DNA of 64,000 nucleotides from Saccharospirillum salsuginis (GTDB lineage Bacteria; Pseudomonadota; Gammaproteobacteria; Pseudomonadales; Natronospirillaceae). The notes under the pieces were generated by a model, which saw only the letters and a program-made list of their open reading frames with translations, had not been told where the DNA came from and did no database searches. Both the position numbers and the translations under genes were made by a program. This document shows, piece by piece, positions 39,067 to 50,512 of this stretch (position 1 is the first letter of the stretch; every line of letters starts with the position of its first letter). Location of the stretch: NCBI RefSeq assembly GCF_014651855.1, contig NZ_BMXR01000011.1, positions 1-64,000 of the forward strand, written 5' to 3'.

Positions 39067-39684
39067 ATGGAAATCATTATCTTCAGTGACAACGAATTGA
39101 TCGGGGAAGGCGAAGTCCCGGAGGCGCTGGCGAAGGTGCGCGCGTTCAAGCGACAACAGCCGGGTGCGGACTTGCTGGTGCTGAACCGGGACACGTCTAA
39201 GGTGCTGGAAGTCGATTTCGATCAGCCGGATGAGGTGATCGAGCGGGTGTTGGGCATTCAGGCCGGCGAGCCGCCGAAACCGGCCAAACGGGGCCGGGGT
39301 CGCCCGCGCCTGGGGGTACAGTCGCGCGAGGTGTCGTTGTTGCCACGCCACTGGGAGTGGCTGAACAGTCAGCCCGGCGGGGCGTCGGCGGCGTTGCGTC
39401 GTTTGGTCGAGGAGGCGCGGAAGTCGCCGGAGGTTCAGGTGGAGGAGGCCCGTATGGCGGTGGATCGTTTTCTCCATACGCTGGCGGGGGATATGCCGAA
39501 TTACGAGGAGGCGTTGCGCCAGTTCTATCGTCGCCAGTACGGCTTGATGTATGAGCAGATGGCGGACTGGCCGGCGGATATTCAGCGCCATGCGCGCTGG
39601 CTGGCGTCGCGTGCCCAGGAGTGGGAGGCGGAACTGGGCGATCCGCGTCGGCGTAACCGGGCCGGGATGAACGGGGTTGTCTGA
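39067..39684 (+). CDS. DUF2239 family protein with AT-hook-like motif
   Basis: The 205-residue product matches the DUF2239 family by eye: an N-terminal domain of about 65 residues (MEIIIFSDNELIGEGEVPEA), a basic linker PAKRGRGRPRLGV with the GRGRP core of an AT-hook (about residues 76-84), then VSLLPRHWEWLNSQPGGAS and a helical C-terminal half. The function of the family is not established. RBS TTAGGAGG precedes the ATG. The AT-hook-like segment and the adjacent AT-rich inverted repeat suggest DNA binding and autoregulation (inference). Confidence 0.82.
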   Translation: MEIIIFSDNELIGEGEVPEALAKVRAFKRQQPGADLLVLNRDTSKVLEVDFDQPDEVIERVLGIQAGEPPKPAKRGRGRPRLGVQSREVSLLPRHWEWLNSQPGGASAALRRLVEEARKSPEVQVEEARMAVDRFLHTLAGDMPNYEEALRQFYRRQYGLMYEQMADWPADIQRHARWLASRAQEWEAELGDPRRRNRAGMNGVV

Positions 39685-39781
39685 GCCTTCAAATTCCTCG
39701 AAGGCTTTGGTCAAACTTCTCCGATAGATCGGCGGCTCCGGAAGCGCTAATCTGTTGTCCGATGCATTGAGAGAAGCCACT

Positions 39782-40588
39782 ATGTCCACATCCGATCGAG
39801 CTCCGGTTTTGTTTATTCCCCATGGCGGTGGTCCCTTGCCCTTGCTGGGCGATCCGGGCCACCAGCCTCTGGTCGATTTTCTGAAAACCGTGCCGGAGCG
39901 GTACCCGCCGCCGAAGGCGATTTTGGTGGTCAGCGCTCATTGGGAGGCGCCACGACCGACCCTCCTCGGTGATGAGTCTCCGGGGCTCTATTTCGATTAT
40001 TACGGGTTTCCGCCGGAGAGTTATCGATACGCTTACCCGGCCGTGAATCCGTCGTCCTGGCGGACCCGGCTGCGCGAGGTGTTGGCCGGTGCCGGCCTCG
40101 AGGCCGCCGAACAGTCGGGGCGCGGATATGATCACGGGGTCTTCGTTCCATTGATGCTGATGCATCCGGCCGCCGATATTCCCGTTTTGCAGTTGTCGCT
40201 GGTGGAAGGTCTCGACCCTGTCGCACATTTCGAACTCGGCCGGGCTTTGGCGCCATTGCGGGATGAGGGTGTGATGGTGCTGGGGTCCGGCTTGTCCTTT
40301 CACAATCTGCGTCTGCTGCTGGGCGACCCGGCCGGCGACGACAGCGCCAGCCAGCGATTCCACGGTTGGCTGGTGGGGGTGCTGGGCGACCCGGCCCTGA
40401 CGGACGATCAGCGTTACCGCGCGTTGGCGGACTGGACGAGCGCTCCCGATGCCCGAACCTGTCATCCGCGCGAGGAGCATCTGTTGCCCTTGCATCTGTG
40501 TCTGGGCGCGGCCGGTGGTCGGGCGGCGGACATCGTGTTTGACGAAGCACTGCTTGGTCAGCGCACCATCGGTGCGCTCTGGCGCTGA
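39782..40588 (+). CDS. 4,5-DOPA dioxygenase extradiol-type enzyme (LigB superfamily)
   Basis: The ATG at 39782 (RBS GAGAG) gives 268 residues beginning MSTSDRAPVLFIPHGGGPLP. The family has metal-binding histidines in PHGGGP (His14), SAHWE (His53) and YDHGVFVPL, and a late histidine in GSGLSFHNL, all visible here. Members cleave catecholic rings such as DOPA in plants; E. coli YgiD is the closest well-known bacterial relative, and the physiological substrate is usually unknown. It lies 97 bases after the DUF2239 gene on the same strand, and is convergent with the AraC gene at 40614. Confidence 0.88.
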   Translation: MSTSDRAPVLFIPHGGGPLPLLGDPGHQPLVDFLKTVPERYPPPKAILVVSAHWEAPRPTLLGDESPGLYFDYYGFPPESYRYAYPAVNPSSWRTRLREVLAGAGLEAAEQSGRGYDHGVFVPLMLMHPAADIPVLQLSLVEGLDPVAHFELGRALAPLRDEGVMVLGSGLSFHNLRLLLGDPAGDDSASQRFHGWLVGVLGDPALTDDQRYRALADWTSAPDARTCHPREEHLLPLHLCLGAAGGRAADIVFDEALLGQRTIGALWR

Positions 40589-40613
40589 CCGACCCGGGGG
40601 CGAAACCCTCGGC

Positions 40614-41591
40614 TCAGTGGGTCATGAATCGTCGGATGTCGCTGGGTTGCAGTATGGCCTGCAATTGCTTTTTCCAACCGAGTGTCTCACTCGGCAATTC
40701 CCCGAAATGTTCCCGGTAGAGTGCGGAAAAACGCCCCAGGTGATTGAACCCGCCTTCCATGGCGTACCAGGAGATACTGGAGGACTCGAATCGGTGGCTG
40801 ACCATCCGGTCCCGCACGCGCAGTAAACGACAGCGTTGATAGTAGCGGTAGGGCGTACAGCCGATGTGAACGCGCATCAGGTTGTACAGGTTGCGTTCGC
40901 TGGTGTAGGCGATGGCGGCCAGTTCCGCGAGGTTGAAGGGCCAGTCGGGGTTTTGCCGCATGTGCAGCACCGCGCGCAGCACACGCGGGTCGATCGGTTC
41001 CTTGATGTGCTCGATGGTTCGGGTCGGTTTTATCAGGGATTCGCGCAGTTCACCGAGCAGCCGGTGCGTTCTGCGTACGGCATCGGTGTTATGGCAGAAA
41101 AAGGGAGCATCGTCGAGATAGGTTTGGGTATGGATGTCCAGTACCGGGTTGCGACCGGGAACCAGATTGTCGCTGGGTGCATCGAACAACTGAATGGCCA
41201 GCAGTCGGGTGTTGGATCCCGATTTCAAATTGAGCCGCTGACGGGGACGCAGCATCAGGAAGTCGCCCGGTCCGAGCACGAGCCCGGGCATGTCCAGGTC
41301 GGAGATCTGGCCGGACTGTATCTGCAGCAGGGTTGGATGGGCGTTCTTGTGGCCGGTCAGGTGCAGGGCCTGTTGTGTTTCCACATAGGTCACGCTGCCG
41401 TTGCCGACGGGTAAATAGGAGACATACCCCATCGCGCGGCTGTCCCATTCACCGGTCAGAACCAGACCGTCGTTGCGACTTAAGAAGGCAAGCGCCGACA
41501 GCCATTCGCCGGCCTCGGCATCCAGAATCCGGGTATAGGCATCGAGAACCCGCTCCCGTGTGACCGTACAACTCAATTCGGACTCCCACAT
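40614..41591 (-). CDS. AraC-family transcriptional regulator
   Basis: The ATG at 41591 gives 325 residues; upstream in-frame sequence lacks family character. The N-terminal 200 residues form a ligand-binding region with a cupin-like strand pattern (PGLVLGPGDFLMLRPRQRLN). The C-terminal HTH_18 domain (about 225-320) contains FNLAELAAIAYTSERNLYNL and SSISWYAMEGGFNHLGRFSA. The effector is unknown. It is downstream-convergent with the DODA-type gene, so neither clearly belongs to its operon. Confidence 0.88.
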   Translation of the reverse strand: MWESELSCTVTRERVLDAYTRILDAEAGEWLSALAFLSRNDGLVLTGEWDSRAMGYVSYLPVGNGSVTYVETQQALHLTGHKNAHPTLLQIQSGQISDLDMPGLVLGPGDFLMLRPRQRLNLKSGSNTRLLAIQLFDAPSDNLVPGRNPVLDIHTQTYLDDAPFFCHNTDAVRRTHRLLGELRESLIKPTRTIEHIKEPIDPRVLRAVLHMRQNPDWPFNLAELAAIAYTSERNLYNLMRVHIGCTPYRYYQRCRLLRVRDRMVSHRFESSSISWYAMEGGFNHLGRFSALYREHFGELPSETLGWKKQLQAILQPSDIRRFMTH

Positions 41592-41610
41592 CTGTGATTC
41601 AGGGCAGTGG

Positions 41611-43314
41611 TCAGTGTGACCGGAACTTACTGTCGGGGTATTGAGTTGCGTCAATGGGCCGGAACAAACGGTCGCTCCAGCGGTCCGGCCGGGCCAGCCC
41701 GAAGCCCTGCCCGTAGTCGCAGCCCTGTTCCGCCAGTCGCCGACGCTGTTCGGAATGTTCGATACCTTCGCCCACCACCTCCAGCCCCAGCGCATGCGCC
41801 ATCGCCAGAATGGCGGTGACGATGGTGCCGTTGCGGTCTTCGTGCATGTCGAACACGAAGCTGCGATCTATTTTCAGCGTATCGACGGGCAGTCGATGCA
41901 GGTACGCCAATGAGGAGTAGCCGGTGCCGAAATCGTCAATGGCGATGCGAATGCCTTGAGCACGCAGCGCGGACAGATACTCCAGGACGATGGGCGACAG
42001 GTTCATCAACTGGGACTCGGTGATTTCGATTTCCAGTTCCCAGCCCATCGGGTCGAGCCGTTCCTTCAACCGCATCAGTCGGGACCGCAGGCGATCGTCG
42101 GTGAATTCCAGCGCGGACAGATTGACGGCCAGGCGAATCCCCATCGCCGGTGCAACGGTCGTAGTGGACAGGTCGGCGAGAATGGTGTCTATCAGACCTT
42201 CGGATACCTGATCGATCCAGCCGCGACTCTCGGCGAGGGAGATGAATTCCGTCGGTGGAATGGCGCCCAGTTCGGGATGATGCCAGCGCAACAGCGCTTC
42301 GAGCCCGGCAACTTCTCCCGTACCGAGCATGTACAACGGTTGGTACTCGACATGGAATCCGACGAAGCCGTGCTGCAGTGCCTGCTGCAGGGTTTCCACC
42401 CGGCGTTGCCGGGTCTGGATCTCGTGCGACCAGGCCGGCTCGTACACCCGATAGCAGCTGCGCCCGGCCGACTTGGCGGCGTACATGGCCTGGTCGGCGT
42501 GTTGCAACAGGTCCCGGGAGGTTCGGGCGTGATCGGGGAAGGAGGCGCTGCCGATGGAAGCGGAGACCCAAAGGTCGTGACCCTCGATCCGGAACGGTTC
42601 TTTCAGTGTGTCGATGATCCACAGGCATAGACGCTGCACGGCTTCGGGATCGGTCAATTCGACGATGGCGGCGAATTCGTCGCCGGACAACCGGGCAATC
42701 AGGTCGTCGTCGCGCAAGGCGGCGCGCAGCCGTTGCGAGGCCCGCTGCAACAGATCGTCGCCGACGGCATGCCCGTGCAGGTCGTTGATCTCCTTGAAGA
42801 AGTCCAGGTCGATGAACAGCAGCGAAAACGGCCGGCCGTGCGTCTCCTCCTGCCAGACCCGGGTGTTGAGAAACTCCTGAAACAGGTAGCGGTTCGGCAA
42901 TTGGGTCAGGACGTCGTAATAGGCCAGGGAGGTGACTTTCTCGCGAATGTGTTGCGCGTCGCCTACATCGGTGAAGACGCCGGCGTACATCGGCTCATCG
43001 GTTGATTCCAGCGGGTAGATGGTGAGCCATTGCGGGTAGAGCTCGCCGTTGCGTCGGCGATTCCAGATCATGCCTTCCCAATGCTGTCGGGTTCGCAACT
43101 CCTGCCACATGGCCTGGTAGAACGACTTGCCGTGCAGGCCCGAGCTCAGGATGGAGGGTTTATGACCCAGCACCTCGTCCTCGGCGTAACCGGTGATGCG
43201 TTCGAAGGCCTTGTTGACATACAGGATGCGCGGTTCGTCCGAGGCCATCATGACCGCCTTGGGGTTGTGTTCCACCAGCGCGCGAAAATCCGAATGTTGC
43301 GGTTGGACGAGCAT
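41611..43314 (-). CDS. PAS-GGDEF-EAL signalling protein
   Basis: The ATG at 43314 with GGAGGG upstream gives 567 residues. A PAS domain (about 8-125, RILYVNKAFERITGYAEDEV) precedes a GGDEF domain with the variant active site RLSGDEF and LTQLPNRYLF, and an EAL domain with LEALLRWHHPELG, IDDFGTGYSSLAYLHRLP and VVGEGIEHSEQ. The EAL motif is intact, whereas the first Gly of GGDEF is Ser, so phosphodiesterase activity is likely and cyclase activity is uncertain. There is no membrane segment, so it is cytoplasmic. It is 20 bases upstream of the AraC gene start on the same strand. Confidence 0.92.
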   Translation of the reverse strand: MLVQPQHSDFRALVEHNPKAVMMASDEPRILYVNKAFERITGYAEDEVLGHKPSILSSGLHGKSFYQAMWQELRTRQHWEGMIWNRRRNGELYPQWLTIYPLESTDEPMYAGVFTDVGDAQHIREKVTSLAYYDVLTQLPNRYLFQEFLNTRVWQEETHGRPFSLLFIDLDFFKEINDLHGHAVGDDLLQRASQRLRAALRDDDLIARLSGDEFAAIVELTDPEAVQRLCLWIIDTLKEPFRIEGHDLWVSASIGSASFPDHARTSRDLLQHADQAMYAAKSAGRSCYRVYEPAWSHEIQTRQRRVETLQQALQHGFVGFHVEYQPLYMLGTGEVAGLEALLRWHHPELGAIPPTEFISLAESRGWIDQVSEGLIDTILADLSTTTVAPAMGIRLAVNLSALEFTDDRLRSRLMRLKERLDPMGWELEIEITESQLMNLSPIVLEYLSALRAQGIRIAIDDFGTGYSSLAYLHRLPVDTLKIDRSFVFDMHEDRNGTIVTAILAMAHALGLEVVGEGIEHSEQRRRLAEQGCDYGQGFGLARPDRWSDRLFRPIDATQYPDSKFRSH

Positions 43315-43533
43315 CGACCGTCGACCCTCCAAATAGGTAGTGTTTCTCAGGCTACACGTCCATTTCGGGACGCCTATCCAGATATTGCAGAGATGGACAG
43401 GGCCGCTTGTAACAGGATTCGCAAGACTTGGATGACCGGATCAAAACGGCCGGGAAGTCTGCAATATGCGGATATACGAGGGTTGAATCCGGCATCACTC
43501 TGAATGCGCTGTCCATGCTACGGAGCGTGCCGA

Positions 43534-45129
43534 ATGAGAAACAATCAACCTGTCAGTCAACACGAAGTTTCCTATTCTTTCGAATACAACCTGATCACCA
43601 CAACGGATATGAATTCCTACATCACCGGTGCCAATAACGACTTCCTCGAGGTTGCCGGGTTTCCTCGCGAGGAGTTGGTCGGCCAACCCCACAATGTCAT
43701 TCGCCATCCCGATATGCCGGAAGCCGCGTTTGAAAATCTGTGGGACACGATACTCTCGGGGCAATCCTGGAAAGGGCTGGTCAAGAACCGCTGCAAAAAC
43801 GGCGATCATTATTGGGTCGATGCGTTCGTGACGCCCATCTCGAAAGACGGTGAAACCGTTGAATACCAATCGGTTCGCATTCGCCCTGATGAGTCGCAAA
43901 CCCGTCGAGCCGAATCGGTGTATCGGGTTTGGCGTCGTGGTCGATTACCGCGCCGTTATCAGGCCATCGCGCCGGGGCTGATTGCGAAAGTCGCTCTCCT
44001 GTATGGCGCCGCTCTCGGGGTGTTGCTCGGGTGGAACGCGGTCTCGCCGGCCGGCATCGGCGTGGTGCCGCTCATCGGGCTGCTGACGGTGTTCGCCGGT
44101 GTCGTCATGGCCTGGATGCGGCCGATTCACCGACTGGTTCGACAGGCCCGGCGCGAAACCCATCCGGTCATGCCGTATCTGTATACCGGCCGTCGCGATG
44201 AAGTCGGTTGGCTGCAATTCGAGTTGCAAAAAAAGGATTCCATCCTGCGCGCGGTGTCGGCCCGGATTCACGACAACGTGAATGATCTGCACGCTTCCAA
44301 GCGGGCCGCGGTCGATTGTGTGGGTAAGTCGGTTGAAAGCATTCGCAGTCAGCAAGCCGATTTGTCCGCCATTACCACGGCCTTCGATGAGTTGGAACGC
44401 AGCGTCCAGAGAGTGGGCGAGCTGGCGGCCTCGACTCATTCGGCGACCGAGGTGTCACGGGATTCGGCAACCTCGAGCCAGACCATGCTGTCCAACGTCA
44501 ACGAATCGATGGAAGATCTCTCGGCGTCCCTGCAACAGGCGGAGGGTAAGATTCAGGAACTGTCGACGCACAGTCAGGCCATCAGCCGGGTGTTGGAGGT
44601 GATTTCGGACATCGCCGAACAAACCAATCTGCTGGCGCTGAACGCCGCGATCGAAGCGGCGCGTGCGGGGGAATCCGGTCGCGGGTTTGCCGTGGTCGCC
44701 GACGAGGTTCGGGCACTGGCCCGACGGACTCACGATTCCATCGAGGAGATATCCGAGACCGTCAACGGTTTGCAGTCATCGACCGGCGAGGTGGTGGCCA
44801 CCATCCGCAATGGCGTCCAGGTGGCCGATTCCACGGTGGAAGCCAGCCGACAAAGCCACCGTGCGATGCTGGACCTGTTATCGAGCGTCGACAGCATCGC
44901 CACTCACGCCGCCGAAGTCTCGAGTGCGACCGAGGAACAGTCGGCCATGAGCGTGCAGGTCAAGCGCCAGGCCCTCAACTTGCTGGAACTGGGTAATAAT
45001 TCGGTGAGCTCGAGTGAACAGGCCTGCCTGGAGTCGGAAGGCCTGGCCTCGAACGTGGACCAGGCGCACCTGTTGAGTCGCCACTTCCTGACCATGCTCG
45101 GGCAGCGTGGTGTCAGACGCCCGTCTTGA
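43534..45129 (+). CDS. Aer-like PAS-containing chemoreceptor
   Basis: The ATG at 43534 (CGGAG 9-13 bases upstream) gives 531 residues. An N-terminal PAS domain (about 10-120) has the Aer-type signature [20 protein letters not shown] and [16 protein letters not shown]. Two hydrophobic segments (about 155-200) anchor it to the inner membrane without a periplasmic domain. The signalling domain has the tip [20 protein letters not shown] and [15 protein letters not shown]. By analogy to Aer it may sense redox state through FAD. Its 3' end overlaps the convergent methyltransferase gene by 17 bases. Confidence 0.92.
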   Translation: MRNNQPVSQHEVSYSFEYNLITTTDMNSYITGANNDFLEVAGFPREELVGQPHNVIRHPDMPEAAFENLWDTILSGQSWKGLVKNRCKNGDHYWVDAFVTPISKDGETVEYQSVRIRPDESQTRRAESVYRVWRRGRLPRRYQAIAPGLIAKVALLYGAALGVLLGWNAVSPAGIGVVPLIGLLTVFAGVVMAWMRPIHRLVRQARRETHPVMPYLYTGRRDEVGWLQFELQKKDSILRAVSARIHDNVNDLHASKRAAVDCVGKSVESIRSQQADLSAITTAFDELERSVQRVGELAASTHSATEVSRDSATSSQTMLSNVNESMEDLSASLQQAEGKIQELSTHSQAISRVLEVISDIAEQTNLLALNAAIEAARAGESGRGFAVVADEVRALARRTHDSIEEISETVNGLQSSTGEVVATIRNGVQVADSTVEASRQSHRAMLDLLSSVDSIATHAAEVSSATEEQSAMSVQVKRQALNLLELGNNSVSSSEQACLESEGLASNVDQAHLLSRHFLTMLGQRGVRRPS

Positions 45130-45970
45130 GCACCATGCGGCGATAGGTCTTGTAGCGCTCGAACACGGCCTGGGTGCGGTGACCGCTCAGGTATTTGAAC
45201 TTCAGTTTGGTCAGTTTCTTGCGGAATACCCATTTGACGGCCTTGAGCAGCCACGGATGGCGACCGGCGAGGTAGGTGTCCAGTGTGCCGACGGCCGGGC
45301 CGATGCGTTGGCGCAGCAATTCGTCCAGCAAATGAATGTTGGGACTGGTCTGGGCGGTGATGTCGGTGTTTTCCAGTGTTTGCCAGCCGTCCGTTTCGAG
45401 ATAGTCCAGAAACTCCCGATAACGGTGACCGCCACCGAAACTCTTGTCGCCCGGTTGGCCGTCACCGGCGTTGTCGGTCTTGAAAAAGTCGCAGATCAGC
45501 ACGATGCCGCCGGGCCTGAGCAGTTGCCGGGCCAGCGCCAGAGAGGTTCGGTAGGGGATGTATTGAAAGCTTTCACTGAACAGAATCGCATCGTATTGAC
45601 CGCTCAACTCCGCCACCGGAATGTCTTCCATTTTGCAGCCCCAGACACGGCTGGACAGGCCGTCGGCCTCGACCTTGTCGCGCACACGTTTTTCCAGGTG
45701 CGGTGCCGGAATGACGCCGTCGACGCTGTGGCCGCGTCCGCTCAGGTGCTGCAGCACTTCCCCGGTTCCGCAGCCGACGTCGAGAATGCGGGCCCCGGCC
45801 GGGCAGTGGGCTTCCAGTGTCTGGGTCAGTTGTTCGGTGTAGCGGTCCTGGGCGGCTTTGAAGTGCAGCAGTGAAGGTTCCGGCAGCGTGTCGTCCCAGA
45901 AGCCGTAGTGCAGGTCTTCCAGCCCGGTCAGTTGCTGGGCGAAGACGAGTCCGAATTCTTTCGAGTCCAT
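45113..45970 (-). CDS. SAM-dependent class I methyltransferase
   Basis: The ATG at 45970 with GGAA upstream gives 285 residues; an in-frame ATG at 45988 has no RBS. The Rossmann motif [20 protein letters not shown] (about 65-84) binds SAM, and [14 protein letters not shown] and [14 protein letters not shown] are motifs of small-molecule methyltransferases. The C-terminus is basic ([16 protein letters not shown]) and may bind membrane or nucleic acid. The substrate is unknown. It resembles sarcosine/polyketide/ubiquinone-type enzymes in general layout. Confidence 0.82.
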   Translation of the reverse strand: MDSKEFGLVFAQQLTGLEDLHYGFWDDTLPEPSLLHFKAAQDRYTEQLTQTLEAHCPAGARILDVGCGTGEVLQHLSGRGHSVDGVIPAPHLEKRVRDKVEADGLSSRVWGCKMEDIPVAELSGQYDAILFSESFQYIPYRTSLALARQLLRPGGIVLICDFFKTDNAGDGQPGDKSFGGGHRYREFLDYLETDGWQTLENTDITAQTSPNIHLLDELLRQRIGPAVGTLDTYLAGRHPWLLKAVKWVFRKKLTKLKFKYLSGHRTQAVFERYKTYRRMVLKTGV

Positions 45971-46119
45971 GAGGGTTCCAGTTGTCATTGTTATTCGATT
46001 GTGGCCGGCCAATTTAGCATGGGGGCGCGCGCTGGCGAAGTGCCGGCGCATGTCGGTGGCCGGATTCGTGAATTCTGTACTATTATTACCCGTCATGGGG
46101 TTAATGGGGAAAGTCGTCG

Positions 46120-47010
46120 ATGTCGCTTCATCCCGAACTGGAACTGGTCCAGGAGCACGAACACAGCCTGCGTTATCTGTCGCATGGCGCCGACAGTCCG
46201 TTGATCCGCTGGCACTATCATCGCGAGTACGAACTGCACCTGATTCGCCGTACCCGGGGCAAGGCCTTTGTGGGCGACTACATCGGCATGTTCCGGCCCG
46301 GTACGGTGTTTCTCTGCGGTCCCAACCTGCCGCACAACTGGATCACCACGCACGACGAGTCCCCCGGGATTCGCGACGAGGTGGTCAATTTTTCCGATGA
46401 ACTGATGCAGGCTCTGGCCACAACGATGCCGGAATTCAGGGCCTTCCGGCCAATGCTGGACGATGCCCGTTACGGCCTCGAGTTTTCCGAAGCGACCACC
46501 CGGCCGCTGATTCCCCTGTTCGAACGCATCGGAGAATCCCGGGGCACGAACCAGGTGCTGAACTTCCTGTCGCTGATGAACGCCCTGGTCAAGGCGGGCG
46601 ACTACCGGATCCTGTCGACCCGGTCCTACGAGGAAAACACCGATCCGATGATGGAGGACCGGGTCAATACCGTGGTCGAGTATCTGGCGCGCAACTACCA
46701 GCGCGAGATCACCCTGGAGGAGGTCGCTGGTCTGCTGCACCTGTCCCCCAACTTCTTTTCCCGCTATTTCAAGAAGGCGACCGGGCGGCGTTTTATCGAT
46801 TTCGTCATCCGCCTGCGCATCAGCAAGGCATGCGAGCGGTTGGAGCTGACCAACGACCCCATCACCAATATCTGCTACGAAGTGGGCTACGCCAATGTCG
46901 CCAACTTCAACCGCCAGTTTCTCAAGATCAAGGGCATGACTCCCCGCCAGTACCGGGAATCGCTCTCGTTGCGCAACGCCAGAACCACCCCCGACACCGA
47001 CCCTTCCTGA
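46120..47010 (+). CDS. AraC-family regulator 1 of the polyol island
   Basis: The 296-residue product has an N-terminal cupin with WHYHREYELHLIRRTRGKAF and PGTVFLCGPNLPHNW (sugar-sensing AraC type), and a C-terminal HTH_18 domain with ITLEEVAGLLHLSPNFFSRY and IKGMTPRQYRESL. It is a close paralogue of the protein encoded at 58100-58996. It lies directly upstream of the ABC binding-protein operon on the same strand and is a likely activator of it (inference). RBS GGGGAAA precedes the ATG. Confidence 0.9.
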   Translation: MSLHPELELVQEHEHSLRYLSHGADSPLIRWHYHREYELHLIRRTRGKAFVGDYIGMFRPGTVFLCGPNLPHNWITTHDESPGIRDEVVNFSDELMQALATTMPEFRAFRPMLDDARYGLEFSEATTRPLIPLFERIGESRGTNQVLNFLSLMNALVKAGDYRILSTRSYEENTDPMMEDRVNTVVEYLARNYQREITLEEVAGLLHLSPNFFSRYFKKATGRRFIDFVIRLRISKACERLELTNDPITNICYEVGYANVANFNRQFLKIKGMTPRQYRESLSLRNARTTPDTDPS

Positions 47011-47248
47011 TCGGGTTTCGCCCTTTCGGACAGGCCCCGCGTGTCGGGATATCCGTCCCGAATCCCGCGGCCCAGAGCCTTCCCCGCGTATCGCCTCCCA
47101 GGAACAACAAAAAAGTATAGAAATTCTTGTGATCGGTATTGGCAGTATCGCGCCCGGACTCGTTTAATGAATGACATCCGCACATCGTGAAATTCCGCTT
47201 TTCGCGATTGTAGATCCACAAAAACAACAAACACACAGGTGAGAATCC

Positions 47249-48571
<1,323 letters not shown>

Positions 48572-48655
48572 GCCCGGCGCCTGACCTGTAAGAACCGCAC
48601 CGCCGGCATCCATTCGATGTCGGCGGTGCCAGCCTCACCTCGGATGCAGTCTCTC

Positions 48656-49534
48656 ATGTCTCAAGTCAATCGAAACACCGGTATCGCCAGGCTTCTGGTG
48701 GCCCCCTCCGTCCTTCTGTTGCTGGTCTGGATGGCCGTTCCGCTGGGGATGACCCTCTACTTCTCGACCATTAACTTCAACCTGATGGTTCCGGGCATGA
48801 AAGCCTTCGTCGGGCTGGAGAACTACTACTACTTTTTCACCGATCCCAGTTTCATCGACGGCCTGACCAATACCCTGGTTCTGGTCGGCATGGTGCTGAT
48901 CATCACCGTCGGCCTCGGCACTCTGATCGCCATCCTGGTCGACCATCCGTTTCCGGGGCAGGGCATCGTGCGCGTCCTGTTGATTTCGCCGTTTTTCATC
49001 ATGCCCACCGTTAATGCGCTGGTCTGGAAAAACCTGCTGATGAATCCGGTCAGTGGTTTGTTCGCCTTCATCGCCAATACGTTCGGTTTGCAACCCATCG
49101 ACTGGTTCACCGACATTCCGATGACGTCCATCATCATCATCGTCTCCTGGCAATGGCTGCCGTTCGCCATTCTGATTCTGATGACCGCGCTGCAATCGAT
49201 GGACCAGGAGCAACTGGAAGCCGCCAAGATGGACGGCGCCGGTCCCCTGGCTGTGTTCCGTCACATCACTCTGCCGCATCTGGCCCGGCCGCTGACCGTG
49301 GTCATCATGATCGAGACGATTTTCCTGCTGTCGATCTTCGCGGAAATCTTCACCACTACCTCGGGCGGGCCGGGTACCCAGACGACCAATCTGGCCTATC
49401 TGATTTATTCGCAGGCACTGCTGCAATTCGATGTCGGTATGGCGTCGGCCGGCGGCGTTATCGCCGTGTTGCTGGCCAATATCGTTGCCTTCTTCCTGAT
49501 ACGGGCCGTGGGTAAATCCCTGGCGGAGCAATAG
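48656..49534 (+). CDS. Polyol ABC transporter permease 1
   Basis: This 292-residue inner membrane protein has about six hydrophobic segments and the EAA loop QLEAAKMDGAGPLAVFRHIT that docks the ATPase. It resembles SmoF/MtlF permeases of the MalF-type. The start at 48656 gives a typical short N-terminus; an ATG at 48644 is an alternative. It is 84 bases after the binding protein and 8 before permease 2. Confidence 0.9.
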   Translation: MSQVNRNTGIARLLVAPSVLLLLVWMAVPLGMTLYFSTINFNLMVPGMKAFVGLENYYYFFTDPSFIDGLTNTLVLVGMVLIITVGLGTLIAILVDHPFPGQGIVRVLLISPFFIMPTVNALVWKNLLMNPVSGLFAFIANTFGLQPIDWFTDIPMTSIIIIVSWQWLPFAILILMTALQSMDQEQLEAAKMDGAGPLAVFRHITLPHLARPLTVVIMIETIFLLSIFAEIFTTTSGGPGTQTTNLAYLIYSQALLQFDVGMASAGGVIAVLLANIVAFFLIRAVGKSLAEQ

Positions 49535-49542
49535 GAGCGGCT

Positions 49543-50433
<891 letters not shown>

Positions 50434-50512
50434 GTCATCCGGCACCGTCCCACATTCAACCCATTCTGCACAGCGGCAGGTCACAGAGCCTGCCCTAAAG
50501 GGGAAACTGCAC

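Noticed and set aside
47120-47160. A sigma-54 promoter before the polyol operon (TTGGCAGTATCGCGC)
   Set aside because: The GG and GC dinucleotides are not spaced by the required 10 bases, so the match is not convincing.
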